From: Glandiceps talaboti
Taxonomy: Eukaryota > Hemichordata > Enteropneusta > Spengelidae
DNA length: 64,000 nt
Reading direction: 5' to 3'
NCBI RefSeq assembly: GCF_964340395.1
Contig: NC_135561.1
Coordinates: 10,122,732 to 10,186,731 of the forward strand
A model generated the notes under the pieces. The model did not search any database. It was not told the origin of the DNA and was given only the letters and a program-made list of their open reading frames with translations. Positions 46,601 to 61,000 of the stretch are shown piece after piece. Each line of letters starts with the position of its first letter. The first letter of the stretch is position 1. A program made the translations under genes and the position numbers.

Positions 46601-49600
46601 TATAAAGGGGAAGTCAATCCAAACACACTTATGCCTTTCAATCATTCAACCAGAACCAAGTGACTTTATTCAATACGTATGGGAATTATTCATTACAAAT
46701 AAAATTGAACACATTAAAAGTTTTGCGAAGTTCAGCCAGATGTTTAACTGAATTAAAACTCTACCACTTCACCGCAAAGAATCTTGGGAAAATGATATTA
46801 TACTCTTTTTGTTTCAAGGAGTTCAAAACTCAAGTTCCAGATATTCAGTGTTTAAAAACATGAGTGACAGTTGTATTCACCACCTGAAAATAAATTAGAA
46901 TGCAATTTCTTTAGATTTATTTTTGGCCATATATTAATATTTTCTTTCATATATTTAGGTCCTAGCCGTGAGTTACACCAGACTAAAGGAGTTGCCTAAA
47001 AACTTCAGTAAATATACCAAACTAAAAGTACTGAAAGCTGCTAATACCATGCTGACAGAGCTACCGGAAGATATTGGACTTGTAAATAATTTAAAAGAAG
47101 TCAATCTAAAGGGAAACAGATTTAGCAAGTGAGTATGCTAGTCTAATGAATAGTCTTATGTTATGTAACTTGACCTATAATGATACATTACAGAAAGTTT
47201 CATTTTAGGACTATCTAGAAGGGAAAGTGCCTGTGTGTGTGAGTGTGTGAGTGTGCGCGCGTGCATGTACAATGTATATAATGTACCGTATGTATGTATG
47301 CACAGTATGTATGCACAGTATGAACAGACATGTGTGTATGTATGTATGTAATATGTATGTATGTATGTGTGTATGTATGTATGTAAGTATGCCGGTATGT
47401 ATGTATGTATGTATGTATGTATGTATGTGTGTGTGTGTATGTATGTATGTATGTATGTATAGTATGTATGTTTGTATGTATGTATGTATGTATGTATGTA
47501 TGTATGTATGTATGTATGTATGCATGTATGTACATGTATGTATGTATGTATGTATGTATGTATGTATGTATGTATGCATGCATGTGTGCGTGTATGTATG
47601 TATGTATGTATGTATGTATGTATGGATGGATGGATGGATGGATCACATCACTTGAGGAAACCCGTGATAAATGTATAAGTGGTGAATATTCTAGTATGTG
47701 TGAAGTTATAAAATTAATTCTTTGTTTACAGACTGCCAGATAGTTTCAGTGAACTAGTCAATATTGAGAAATTGGATCTAAGAGGAATACCGTGGGTCCA
47801 AGAGATTGGTCAGAAGTCTGTTTTCACAAGGGAAGCATTTGATGAATACTTTGGTTCTATGTCAGCATTAACTACAGTTGATGAAAAGGTAAGGATTGAA
47901 GTATCATGCAAAGTTTCCACTTAAAGGTGCACTAGCTGCAACAGTAACATTTTTGAAACTGTTTTGTTACTGATGTATACTCATAAAATCGTCTACCCTG
48001 AACAGTATTGAGGTAAGGGATTTTGTGTAGCTGTACATAATCATACAATGGTGCAATAAATCCTGTCAAATTGCTTTTTTGGTCCACATCCTAAAATAAG
48101 TGGTTCAGCCTGTAACCTGTGCTGCTTATGGATCTGATGTGTAATAAACATGACGGTGCCCAACCATTGGTATTTTAACAATTTTCAGTGAACATGTTGT
48201 TGGTCGTCTGATTTGAAAAAAAACACCTAATATTTTAGTTACATCTAGGGAGCAAGTCCAAATAAAAAATGTCAGTTTCCCTCCAGGTCTCTGCAAAACC
48301 TTCCAGTGGGCTGAAAACACCTTTAGACACCCTCAAACAGGTTATAATCAGCCTGTAATGAGCACACATCTTCAGCTCAACCATGGGTGTTAGTGTCTAT
48401 TGTTTAACAGTCAACATGCTATGCAAATTAGACTTAGCTTATTGACCAGACTAATATAATCAACATCAGCATGCTTCCAAAAATTGGACAAAGTTTTTTT
48501 GTCAAAAGATAACACAGATTTCACTGATAATTTGAAGGAAATAAATACATGTAGTATAACAAAATTATAACAAGATCAATCTGGTTATTACAAAAATACA
48601 AATAGAATGTTCTCATATGAAATAATGTATTTTAGCAGCACATTGTCATAGTATGTACAAAATGTCAAATGTGTCATGTCTGTCCATATTTTAGCAACGT
48701 CATGATCTATTTGTTGAGTGTGATGTAGACCACAATGGAGTGCTAACCTGGAAGGAAGTAACAGCACTAAATGCTAAATTATTTGTTATGTTTCCAAGAC
48801 TTGGACTTACTGATTCAGCTGGTAAGTTAAAGTCATTACACAGAATTTGAGTTTTTTATGTAAGATTCTATTAATGGAAGTCATGCCAACTTTATCTAAA
48901 TTGTAAGAATTGTGATAAAGTACCTGTGAATGTGTCCATTTCACATCCATCACGTATCCATCATCATCCATCCACCCACCACCCATTGATTTGTCCATCC
49001 AACCATGTACACACTCATTCATCCATCTATCCACCCATCTATCCATTCATCCACACATGCATCCATCCATCTATCATCCTTCCATCTAACCATCAATCAA
49101 TACATCCATCCTCCTACCCAACCACTAATCCATCCATCCATCCATCCATCTTTCCATTACCAACCTGATCATCCAACCATCCATCTATCCATCCATCCAA
49201 CCACACCCATCCATCCACCAAGCCATTCATCTATCCCAACCTTTTATCCATTCATAGTTCTATTTCTTTTCACCCTACAGATTCAGAGAGTGGTGGTTTT
49301 CCACTACAGCTGTGTAACCTTCCAAACCTAAGAACACTCAAACTAGACTATCAAGGGATCAAAAGAGTTCCAGACAACATCAAGGGAATGACAAGTTTAG
49401 ATACATTCAGTATTGAACATAACCCGGCTTTGGAGACATTGTCTGCTGAGTTTGGTAACCTGCCTCTCAAAGGTAATTTTAGAATGTGTTAATAATGAAA
49501 CTTTACTGCTGCAATTTCAACAGCAAGTAATGATTGATAATACTTTGTAGAAGTAAGCAGAGTCAATGCACAAGGCTACACCTCAAGTAGCAAAAATCAG

Positions 49601-51956
49601 TAAAAGTGTTAATATACAGTTATATAAATAGCGCGATATAAATCTCTTTTTATTATTATTATTATTTATCATTATTAAGATATAAGTTAATCACATGTAA
49701 ATTTGTGTGTTACTCAAATGTAAATTAGATTAATGCATGTAAACTTCAAAATTACCAGACCATGGATTCAAATTGTGGTCACAATATTCACCATATGTTC
49801 GCAAATTGTTTGTCTAAGGCTAGTAACATTCCATGACATGTGAAAACAATGACATGAATTGACGGCTTCTTTTGGATTTCTCTCTCTCTCTTCCAAAGCA
49901 ATATCTCTTGGCCATTGCCCGCTATTAAGGACACCACCCAAGGAGATAGTAGCTAGAGGTTTTCAAGCAATTCATGCCTATTTGAAGAGACTGTTATCTG
50001 GTTCGGTAGAATGCAAGAGAACTAAATTGATGATGGTTGGATTGGGTGGTGCAGGAAAAACAAGGTAACATACATGTACAGGAAATACATTGAGTTGAGT
50101 TTTGTTGGGAATCCAGTTTCCATTTGATGTCTACTCCTGCCTCTGTCGCTGTCTCTGTATTTGTATCCCATTTTCTGTCCCTCTGTCTGCATCTGTATGT
50201 CTGTCTGTCTGTCTGTCTGTCTTTGTCTGTCTCATTACACACACACACAAGGTTATTACAAATATTATATTACAAATGAGAGGACATCATCTAGTACTTC
50301 ACTGGAAAGCTGTCTCAATAGTCATATACTTTTACACTGTAGGAATCAGTTCCATAAGAATGAGTGACACCAATTAAAGATTAGTTAACAAAAGAAATAA
50401 ATAATTATGTAATTCTTGGATTCCAGTATGGTACGGGCCCTAATGAGTGGTAATTTCTACACATCCGCTACCTATGCAGAGAAGATCACAGATGGTATTG
50501 ACATTACATCATGGACAGTGAAAACAACAGTTGACACCATTACATACAGTGTATGGGATTTTGCTGGACAGACTGTGTATTATAACACTCATCAGGTATG
50601 ACAATGACAGACTTAGTTTTATGATATGCTATCTGGTTAACAAAAAGAAAAAAGATTAATACAGTTTGGCCACAAGGAGTGCTGTTTTGATTTAAAATTT
50701 GAAGCAATTGTTGATACTTCTTTAAAAAAAAAAACCTGCCAGGTCGGTAACCAGAACTTGGACAAGTACTAAAAGAATTCTTTTAAAGGTTGGAATATAA
50801 AAGCGACGTTTAATGTAATATGTTTACTTTAATATTAATCACACATTGTTTGATCTATTCATTAATCTTTATATGAAATTGCATATTACAGTTTTTCCTG
50901 TCTAACCGTGCTGTGTATCTGCTACTGTGGAACACTCGTCTTGGTGTGGAGCATTCAGGTTTGGATTTCTGGTTGAGTTCAATTGCTGTACATGCACCCA
51001 AGGCCCCTATCTTTGTTGTAGGAACTCATGCAGATCAGGTTTGTCAAGTTTAACATGTAATTCTTGGAAAATTAGCATAATGATGAAATAATTTCAATTT
51101 TATTTATTGCAAGAAATAAAAAACTCAAATCGAAATAAGTTACAGCAGTACTCCTGCAATAGGATTTGGAATGTCCTTTAAATGTCTCAAAATGTAAATG
51201 AGATTCCGCGTCTTACAAGTTTGTTTGCAATACATGTATGTATGACATTGACTGTAGGATACATGTATAAAGTATACATCATGTCTTTCCACCCTCATCC
51301 GGGTTTTCGTATTCTGTGATAGGGGAAGGCCATTGTGGGTGGCCAAACACATCATAATTTGCAAGTTACAGACTACTCAAGACATTGAATATGACATCAT
51401 TAGAATAAATTTTTCAACTTTGTTGACAGGTGTCTAAAGTAGAAATGCATACAGAAGAATTGAAGAGACGTTATCCACAGATAGCTGGATTCTTTCTCAC
51501 CAGTGCTGTTACTGGACAGGTCAGTTTTATATTACAGTTCTTTTTCCAGAAGCGATTCAAAGCTGTTTATAATGAACTATCAAGATCAGTGAGCCTGATC
51601 ACAAGGTTTCATGTTAATTTTCACTGCCTTCTGACTATGTCGGATTTTGTGTGAACTTCAAAGATTATACCTTGGTATTATTAAAGTAGTGTGCATGCTG
51701 TTACTGTTTACATGTATATCATTGAATAAAGGGCCCACACAGTGTAAGTGATATTTGTGTGTTATCTTTATGGTGTCTATCTCTACATGAAACCTTGTGA
51801 TCAGGCTCACTAACCTTGATAGTTCAGTTAATAGCTTTGACTCGCTTCTGGGAAAAGAATTGTAAAGGTGTATACTTCTATCTTGAACTTGAATGTACAA
51901 TCATGTTTAGTCATTAATTCTCATTAAAAGTGTAAATGACACAGACAGACAGACCA

Positions 51957-52005
<49 letters not shown>

Positions 52006-55000
52006 AAGACTAACTTGAGGCTCATTGTGAAGCAATACATACAATGCGTTATGCATATTATACATATTCAATCATGCACACAGAAAAAGATTTTAACTTA
52101 AGTTTGCTGCATAAGTCTTGTGAATTTTTAAGAATAGCCATTTGCTATGTACATGTACATGCATTGTATATACACATGTATCGTTCAATCTTTGTAGGTA
52201 AATAAAAACTGTTACAACATACTGATTCTTCTATGTTGATTAATAATTGGCAGGGCATTCAAGAGTTACAAGATAAGCTACTGGAAGTGACACTACAAGA
52301 GAAATACATGGGTGAAAGAATACCACAGGTCTGGCTCAACTTTGAGAAGGCAATCATATCGTAAGTATAACCTTTTACAGCTGTATGTGCTTTATACATT
52401 TAGTGTTTGTATGCAACGATAATCAAGAAAAACTAAACTGCAACAACACAACAACATGAAAAGTAATCCCACCCTGCTACCAAGATAACTTTATTACATT
52501 TTAGTACATGTAGTTCTGGTCCTTGTAGCAATCTGAGTGATGTTTTTGTGTGATGGAAAGACAACCAGAGTTAAAAGTAATAATGTTGGTTCTTATATAT
52601 CATGGTTCAAATCTTGCCCAAGGACTTTAGCCACTCAGAAACAGATGGTATCGATGGGGCTTGAACCTGCCGATTCCAAGCTGGCGACTCTAACCATTCA
52701 CCCATCATGACTCCACAACAATTGTCGATGAGCCTAGAAAACACAGCTACATGTACTAAATCTAAACTGCAATAAAATGAAAAAGAATTGAAATGCCAGT
52801 ATGAAAACAAAACAAAATCCCACCACTGCCACCAATGTTACATGATGATCATATGCTAGCTAGTCTAGGTCTCGTTATTGTGTTGACCCATCTTTGGCAT
52901 GGTGAAAGTTGACCAGATTGAAAAGTTGTGTCACTATATTAACATGCATTGTTTGATTGTTCACAGAAAGAGGAGATCAACCAGTGTACTATCATGGAAT
53001 GACATCTGTAAAATGGCATCAGATGCAGCAATTTATGATCAGACAGAGGTATGTTAACATTCATTTCCCTACATCTAATGATCTATGCCCTAAATCTCTA
53101 CTTGAAGGTTGAGTGACCCAAGCTACCTCTTCCTCACTGACAAAGGACAAATGACAAGGTATCAGTACCCCTTTTTCAGAGGGATAGTGTAACAATAAAA
53201 TGTCCTACATGCTCTTACTTCGTTCAGGGAGAATCAGAACATGGTACAAATGACTCGATGTCCATCTTGAGAACACATAAATTGAGAAATAATACTCACA
53301 ACTTCACAATTTCTTTACAGGTGGTACAAGCTGTTCAGTTTCTACATGATCTTGGATCATTGCAACATTTTGACAATGAGTATCTCAAAGATAAAGTGGT
53401 GATTAATCCACAGTGGATCGTAGATGTTATGGCTTGTGTTGTCTCTGTACATGAATCAGCCATTCAGGTATGTACATGTACATCAGACATCAACCACTGT
53501 GTCCTGTGGGTCGATTATTAACCCACAGTGTCCTGTGGTTGATGTGAACATCATACATGCATTCAATTCACAAAGACCAAAGACATTTACAAAAAAAGCT
53601 ATCACACCAACAAATGGATCTAGTAAAACTTAAAAGAGAAAAATATGGACAAAGTGTGCACAAAAAGAGACGACATTTATAACTTTCTGCAAAATGCATT
53701 GTGATATAATACAACAATTACATGTAAATGGTAGATTTGTTTTAGTATGTTGTATAACCTAAATAGTTTTATCCATCTGTAAAGTATGTGTTATTTTGAT
53801 GACTACGAGATAGACTTTTTCAAAATATTGATATCAAGAAAATTAATAGAGAAATTGATGGTAAAACTACATTGTGTTATTTCATGTAGGATGGGCAACT
53901 GAGTCACAAAGACATCAGTTCTGTCTGGAATAAATATCCAAAAAAACTACATGAATGGTTGTTGAGACTGACAGAAGAGTTTGATCTGACCTTTCCACTG
54001 AGTGACAAACCTGTTAACGTAGTGCCGTGCCTACTACCAGAGAAAGAACCAGAGGTAAATCATAGTATATCTTAGCTTTTAAATTATGGGTGACGTTTGG
54101 GATGCTAAGGACTACCAATATTAAATGTTGCAATTTCTTTGCAATTTGCAACATGTAAATCTAAAATGAAACGGTCTTTAACAAACTTATTAATTTATAG
54201 AAATATGACATCTTTAAAAACTTGATTTGTTAACATGTTGTAAATATATTAAGTAAAATACCTTGAAAATATTTATTATTTAAGAAAAAAATGTAGCAAA
54301 ATGGTCCATAATCATATAAATCCAACAAGCCACACTGTACCAATATGTACATGTATAGCTCTGAAAATATATATAACTCCAACATATCTCTGAGACATTT
54401 CAGAGTTCTCAAAATGTATATTTTCAGAGCTACAACATTATTATATAATTGTTACACTATTGTACAAGTTCCATTACATTTAATTCTCTGTATTTCATCT
54501 TGTTTGCTGTAGTTTAACTGGCCTGACATAGACAACCAGCCTGGTGTCAAGGAAACAAAAATGATGTACAACTTTGAATATCTACCAGCAGGTTTATTCA
54601 ATAGAGCACAGGTATGTAAAATGTTACTTTTTATATTGAGTGGTGTTTATGTTTGCATTTGAGATACTTGTCTAATTGTCAATAGAGTCAAGAATATACT
54701 GACATTCGAATAGTTGTGTGAAGAATGAATCTGTACCTTGTTTAACATGTATACTATTATTCGTGTAATGGGTGTTTCAGGGAATAAGCTTACAGACATA
54801 CATGTACATGTACTAGGGTTGTTTTGTTTGTACACTATTGTTCTTGTAATCATTGTTCTAGGGAGTAAGTGTACAATGAGCTTTGTCAGATGATATAATA
54901 TTGGTGTGAAGCAAGAATCTGTAGCTTAATGTTTCTGTACATTCTTGTATTCCTGTACAAGTAATGGGTGTTCCAAGGAATAAGCCTGCATGCGCATGTT

Positions 55001-58000
55001 TGTGTAAGATACAATGTGACTTATCAATTTTGTCTTTTTGTTGTGATGTTGTACCTGTAGGTTCGTCTGTATCAGTTTTGTGACAGCTCAGTAATTTGGA
55101 AGAAAGGTTCTATGCTGAGAAAGAATGGTCACACAGCCTTGATAAGACAACTGAGGTAAGTCATAGATTTTTGTAAGTGCCAGCAGATAATTAGGCATTA
55201 TTCTCTAATACTTATCTTTGTCCAGTACCACCTGAGGGGTCTTGTCATGTGACAAAAAGGGACAAACCCTTAGGTTATGAGTATTTTCACATTAAATGAA
55301 AAAAAATATTAGAGAATGATATGTACATGTAAGTATAATGTATGAAAAATCAAAAAGAGTAATTATGAGTTAGCGTCTGAACAACAACTCATATTTCGAG
55401 CACTGCAGAACATATATGTTGTGTAATTTGTGGTGTACATGTATATAAAAAGGGACCAATCTACATGTAGTTACCAAGCTACACTTAAATGACTAATATT
55501 CAGGCATAATGCATATTATTATAAATAATTTTATGTGATGATGTAGTAACTGATACTAACACATACTAAAATGCCAAGGAAACCCTACTTCGCCATTAAC
55601 TGGACAGTACTTACAATTCCAGGGTATAATTTTAATCCATTCAAAGACATTTTTTTTGGCTCAGTTTGTGCCATCTTGAACACTGTTTTCTGACAATATT
55701 TATCAGTGTGTCAAAATGTTTGAAGTATTGTCGTTGTTCAAATTAAGTTATTTTCTTACAGGGAATCTAGCTTACTTGTCCTAGCACAAGGCCCAAGACC
55801 AGAAAACATCATTTTTTTGGTACATGAAGTATTTGAAGGTCTGATAACAGAATCATTCCATGGAGTTACATACGACTACCTAGTGCCTTGTCCTGACTGT
55901 ATTACTGTGGTAAGTACATTTGTGGAGTGTGCATACAACTATGATATACATGTACACAAGCGGAGAGTCATGATGGATGAATGTTTAGAGTGGTGGGTTT
56001 GTAATCTGCAAGTTTGAGCCTCACTGCTGCCATTTGTTTTTGAACTGTTTAAAGTCCTTGGACAAAATGTGAACCATTATCGACCCTCGTCAACACAGCT
56101 TTAGAATTAGGGACCTAGTAGGATAGAGGTTGCTATATGAATGCTTTAATCTTATGTGCTTATAAAGGCTGTAATGGACGAATGCTCGCCAATGAGTTTA
56201 GGAAATATAAATGTAAAGGGCAACCTTCCTACTATAGGCCCATGCCAGGGATACTAGGAAAGTGCTATAAAAATTAGAAACTGTACCATGTAACTTAACA
56301 ATTTCATTTATAGCATAACACATAACATGGTGTTTACCTAGTACAGGTTGTATGGGGTTATTGGTGTTAAACAGGCTTAACATATTCATCCTGTTCAAAC
56401 TGTCCTGTGACATTTGGACTGTTGTGTTAATTGAAAGTTTTACTGATGTTTGAATGAAATGTATCAAGATAAAACTGTTTCAAGTATCCATGTTTATGGG
56501 AAAAAGAAGTGCGATATAGTTACACTTTGACATGTAGGAGGTGTATGCTGCCTTCTAAGTCTAAGTCCATTCAGAAATAAAACATGGCTGCTACCGATGG
56601 CAGCAATGCTTATAGGTATTGATGCAGAGGAGCCAGACCAATACATACGTGTATAATTTACATATTATCCTTTCAATTTTCAACAGGGATCTCGAGATCC
56701 ATGCATGTTTCCAGCCAGTAAGGTGTCCAGGGCTAATGATATGAAGGCACCATTCCTACAATGTGACCATTACTTTCATACCATATCACTTCATGAAATA
56801 CAAGGTAAATGTTCACATTGGAAATCTAATTAAAGTAACAAGTATCCTACATTTGACGACATACATTTGTACACCACATTATAGCATACACAAGCCAAGT
56901 TGAACAAGAAGTATAGAACTTATACTCTGGTTGTTCTACATCACAACAGTGTGTGTGTGTGTGTCATGACAATACATTTCTACATCCCTGGTCCAGTTCT
57001 GCTGTGTTCAAAATATGAGTCAAAACATTCAAAATTGCAATTGCTTTCCCCGATTTTTCTTTGATATCACTGACGCTGGTATAATTATGTTATTCACCAA
57101 TATTTTTCTTCATTCATCCAGAAAATAGTTGGGATCTAAGGGTTGTCACTACTCATCTGGCGACACGTACTGACAAAGGCCCCTTAGGTCACTCATATTT
57201 GCATTGGCTGAACGCAGAAAAATATTAGGAAATAACATCTAAATATTAATTTGTTGTGGAGTTCCTCGTTATCATTGAAGTAACAAGTCTTCTACACTCA
57301 GAGACATAGCCCCCACTACTATGCTATTAACCAATCACCTAGCTCAGAAAATGTACCGTAAAATTTAGTGAAGTGTCGTTGCTGTCATATAATACATAAT
57401 ACATTTCAAAAATATTTCCATCAATAGTCTGTTCGAAAAATTCATGTGCAGAAAAGGAAATGAACTTATTCCAGCACCACAGATATTTGAGAAAAAGAAT
57501 AAATCAAAGCCATTTTTATATTCAATTAATTAACTGCAGCATGAGTTTTTAAATGTGAACTTTTGCTTCAGCTGTGATGCCACCAGACAGTACAAGTAAC
57601 TTTGATGTGCATCTGGAGAACACTATGAGGGATTTAGAGGGAATCAGGATCTCCATGACATCTGATGTGTTTATGTTGTATTGCCATGACAACCTGTCAC
57701 CAGTAGGAAACAAAGATGCAGTTGACATTAGAACAATCAAGGATGACTTGGAGAAAGAGGGATACTCATGGTAAGTACATTCATATTTGAAACACTGAGT
57801 TATCCTATGAGTAAGAAATCCAATGATTCTCTTACTGTCCAAAGTCTTACAAAGAGATAGAACTTTCCTTTTCGCAACGTCAGTGTAGTCCCCAACCTAT
57901 TAAAAGGCCCAATTCAGACTACCGGGGTTTATTGCTTAAACATATTTTATATTGCTAATATTGTAAGTTCTTTCATTTTTGCAGTTGGTTAGATGAAGAT

Positions 58001-61000
58001 AAGAACCAAGGCAACATTGAGCAGGTTACCATAGCAATGAAAGATGCTCAGGTCGTCATGGTATTCATGTCAAATGAGTTTGAAAAGTCATCCGCCTGTC
58101 GCAATCAGCTAGAATATGCATTTAATGTTCTCCATAAGGCTGTCATTCCTGTTGTAGTTGGGAAAGGCATGGAATGGCAAAAGACTCATACTGGAATGTT
58201 AGTTGGGAAAGAGGTGAGCGTTTCAGTTTAATGAATGTTCTCGTTAACTTATTCTAATAATCTCTAACATGGACAATTATAAAAAAAAAAATATATTATG
58301 TGTGTGTAATAAAGTAAGAAAGCCTGTTTATAGCACATCCCACAACTGCTGTTTTGAGAGAAAGTAAGAGTGGAACTTTTCTGTAAAACAAAGATGACAT
58401 TACTCAACTGTAAACAGATTTAGTCTTGTAGCAAATGTTGATTACAATTTAGTCAGGAGAACTTATTAAAATTGCTTCCTCAGACAGTATTTCTGTATTA
58501 AAACTGGAATGTATAATTATGTATACTTTGTTGATGGAGAAATTACATCCTCAAATGGGTATACATGTAAGCTGAAATACTAATCAATCAATCAATCAAT
58601 TCTTTACTCAGTGCTATGACCTTATGTACAAATGATTACAATTGTCATATCAGACACTAAAAAGCTAAAGTCATACAGAATGATAAGTATATAGACTATA
58701 CAAAATACATGATAAATAAGAAAATAACTAAATACATATTAGAAAAATTATTGGTTTCTGTCAAAAATCGATGATAAGAGATAAGAGAAATTGTTTCCTC
58801 AAAAGGGTATACTTATAAAATGTAAGGATTTCATTAAGATACAATGATTGTACCTGAACAATGATTGTACCTGAACATTTCGTTCAAAAAATTGATGAGT
58901 CAGATAAATTCATAACGCCCCAAATTTTAGAGATCTGTTCTGTTCAATGGTGATTGATGGTTGGACGTCAAAGTCATAGTATGCTTGGCTATATAAATGG
59001 GTCTATTCTGATTAGTGTTGATATAGGAAACCATTTGTACAAGTTGATTTTTGACAATCACTATTCTCAGCACTGTGTAATCATAAAAAAACATCAAAGG
59101 ATGCAGAAAATTAATATAACTTGGTTGTTTTGTTTTATTTATATATTCAAGGTATATGTTAATATGCAAGGAGGTATAAAAACATACAAGTCTAAAATAG
59201 GGGAGCTGTTGAATCAAGTCAGACAGAAGACAAAGAAACAAGAGGTAAGAACAGCTGTCAAATTAAGACTTTGTCGTGAATAAAGGGGAACATTCTCTAA
59301 TAATGTGTTTGGACAAGACTCATTCACCTAACTGTACATTTTTGTTAACCAGCAGGAAATTCCTGCAAGACAACATTGAGGAGGTAGCAAATATCAACAT
59401 ATTCAAAAACCTGCATATAATCCACGAGCCTCACCTCTGGCAATCTTTGTCTGATGTATCAAGCATTGCATATTTGTAGCAAACTTATTTCCTCTGGAAG
59501 TGATTTTTATTCCATCAAAACTGTTCACACTAAACTTGAATTTTCAACAGAATGACACTCTCCTTGTCTTATAAATTACAATTTATCATTTTTTTTATTT
59601 GAAAGTTTATTATAAGCAAGCAGGGGAACATTTACAATTAGCAATAGATAAACAGCAATATATTTATTGATTATTTGCTTCTGTGAATGTGCAAATTATT
59701 ATTATAGCTTTGACCAATTAGTGCTCGTTATTCTAACAGGGGAAATCATACCCAAGATGCTTTGTGAGTTATTGTTGGCACAATTCCAGGAAAGCTGTTG
59801 ATCTCAAACAAGTTCCAGAAAATCCTCAAGCTTTAGGAAAAGGTTAGTAAGCCAGATAAAGTATAATTTAATGAAACAAAAAATGTATATGATGTTAGAT
59901 TACTATATCAAAACGTGATATAAATGACAATAAATGTGAAGAATTTGTTGCTGTTCTTGGGTAAATATTGGCATTGTGTAGATCACAAGTTTCACCCATG
60001 CTATACATAAGCAGACCTGTCCAAGAAACACTGTAAAGCTAGTTATTTTATTAAAATTTTGTTATTCAAAGGACTTAGGTGTTCCACTAGTACCATGACA
60101 ACTTTGTGTACATTACATTTGTTGACCCTAGTACGCTGTGATAATATGTAGACTGAATGCTTTTATTTTCATCACATCTTATTTGCTATCATTTAGGTGA
60201 TCCTAGAGCTCTCAAGGAGTATCTGGAAGAGAATGGAATATCTTGTTGGATGGACGTTGATAACGTTGGTAGATCTGGTCTCTTTGAAGACATTGCTGAA
60301 GGACTAAAACATGCAGACTTGATGGTTGCATGTCTTTCTGATGAGGTATGTTTATCAAATATTCAACGATGATTTTTCCAACAGATTTGCTACACTCTGT
60401 ATGTTTATTAAGCCATAGCTTTAATCTCTTGCTTTGTACAATATAAAGGTGTACAATGTTCAGGGGCAATATACAAATACTACAGTAACTTCATTAAAAT
60501 TACCATTTTGACAAGATGCTCTCAAAATTTTGCCATCTAAAACTGATGAAAAAATATTTTTCTACCACTCAAACATTCACTTATTACACTTAGAATGTGA
60601 TAAAAGTGTTACAATCCAAATATGGTTGTTTGCTCCTTCGGATTGGAATATTATCCACTCTTCTCAAGTGGGGCAAATTACCATCCAATCCTCATCATGT
60701 GCAAACTTCCATCATCAATGAAGCTGCAGTAATATCTCAATATTTGTCATTACAGTATGCCAGGTCTAAGAATTGTCAAATGGAGTTTAGATTTGCTGCA
60801 GTCACCCTGCGACTTCCGATTGTAGTAGTTGTAGTTGGCAAAGGCTACGCATGGGAATCTTCAGAGGTACGTTTTGTTACATTTATAGCAGTCACCCTAC
60901 ATCTTTTTATAGTACCAGTTATGGTTTGTAAAATTAAAAGCTACACTTGAAAGCATCAAAGGGAAGTATTAAGTAGTTCAGTTGATAGCAATCACCCAAC

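Larger units (their letters stand above)
49899..52360 (+). other. ROCO gene: second Roc GTPase domain, intact
   Basis: Exons 49899-50064, 50427-50595, 50892-51038, 51430-51519 and 52254-52360 (residues 1863-2088). Motifs: G1 GLGGAGKT (1910-1917), G3 DFAGQ (1962-1966), G4 THAD (2019-2022) and a G5-like TSAVTG. These match active Roc domains, so GTP binding and slow hydrolysis are expected. Confidence 0.92.
52967..56804 (+). other. ROCO gene: second COR domain
   Basis: Exons 52967-53048, 53321-53467, 53890-54054, 54513-54611, 55061-55155, 55762-55909 and 56687-56804 (residues 2089-2373). COR-A shows [25 protein letters not shown] and [19 protein letters not shown] shows [18 protein letters not shown]-x-KG and TALIRQL. 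A CPDC pair and conserved Cys/His residues (FLQCDHYF) follow COR-B. Confidence 0.88.

Noticed and set aside
47211-47743. Open frames up to 143 codons
   Set aside because: Microsatellite translations (ATGT/ACAT), not proteins.
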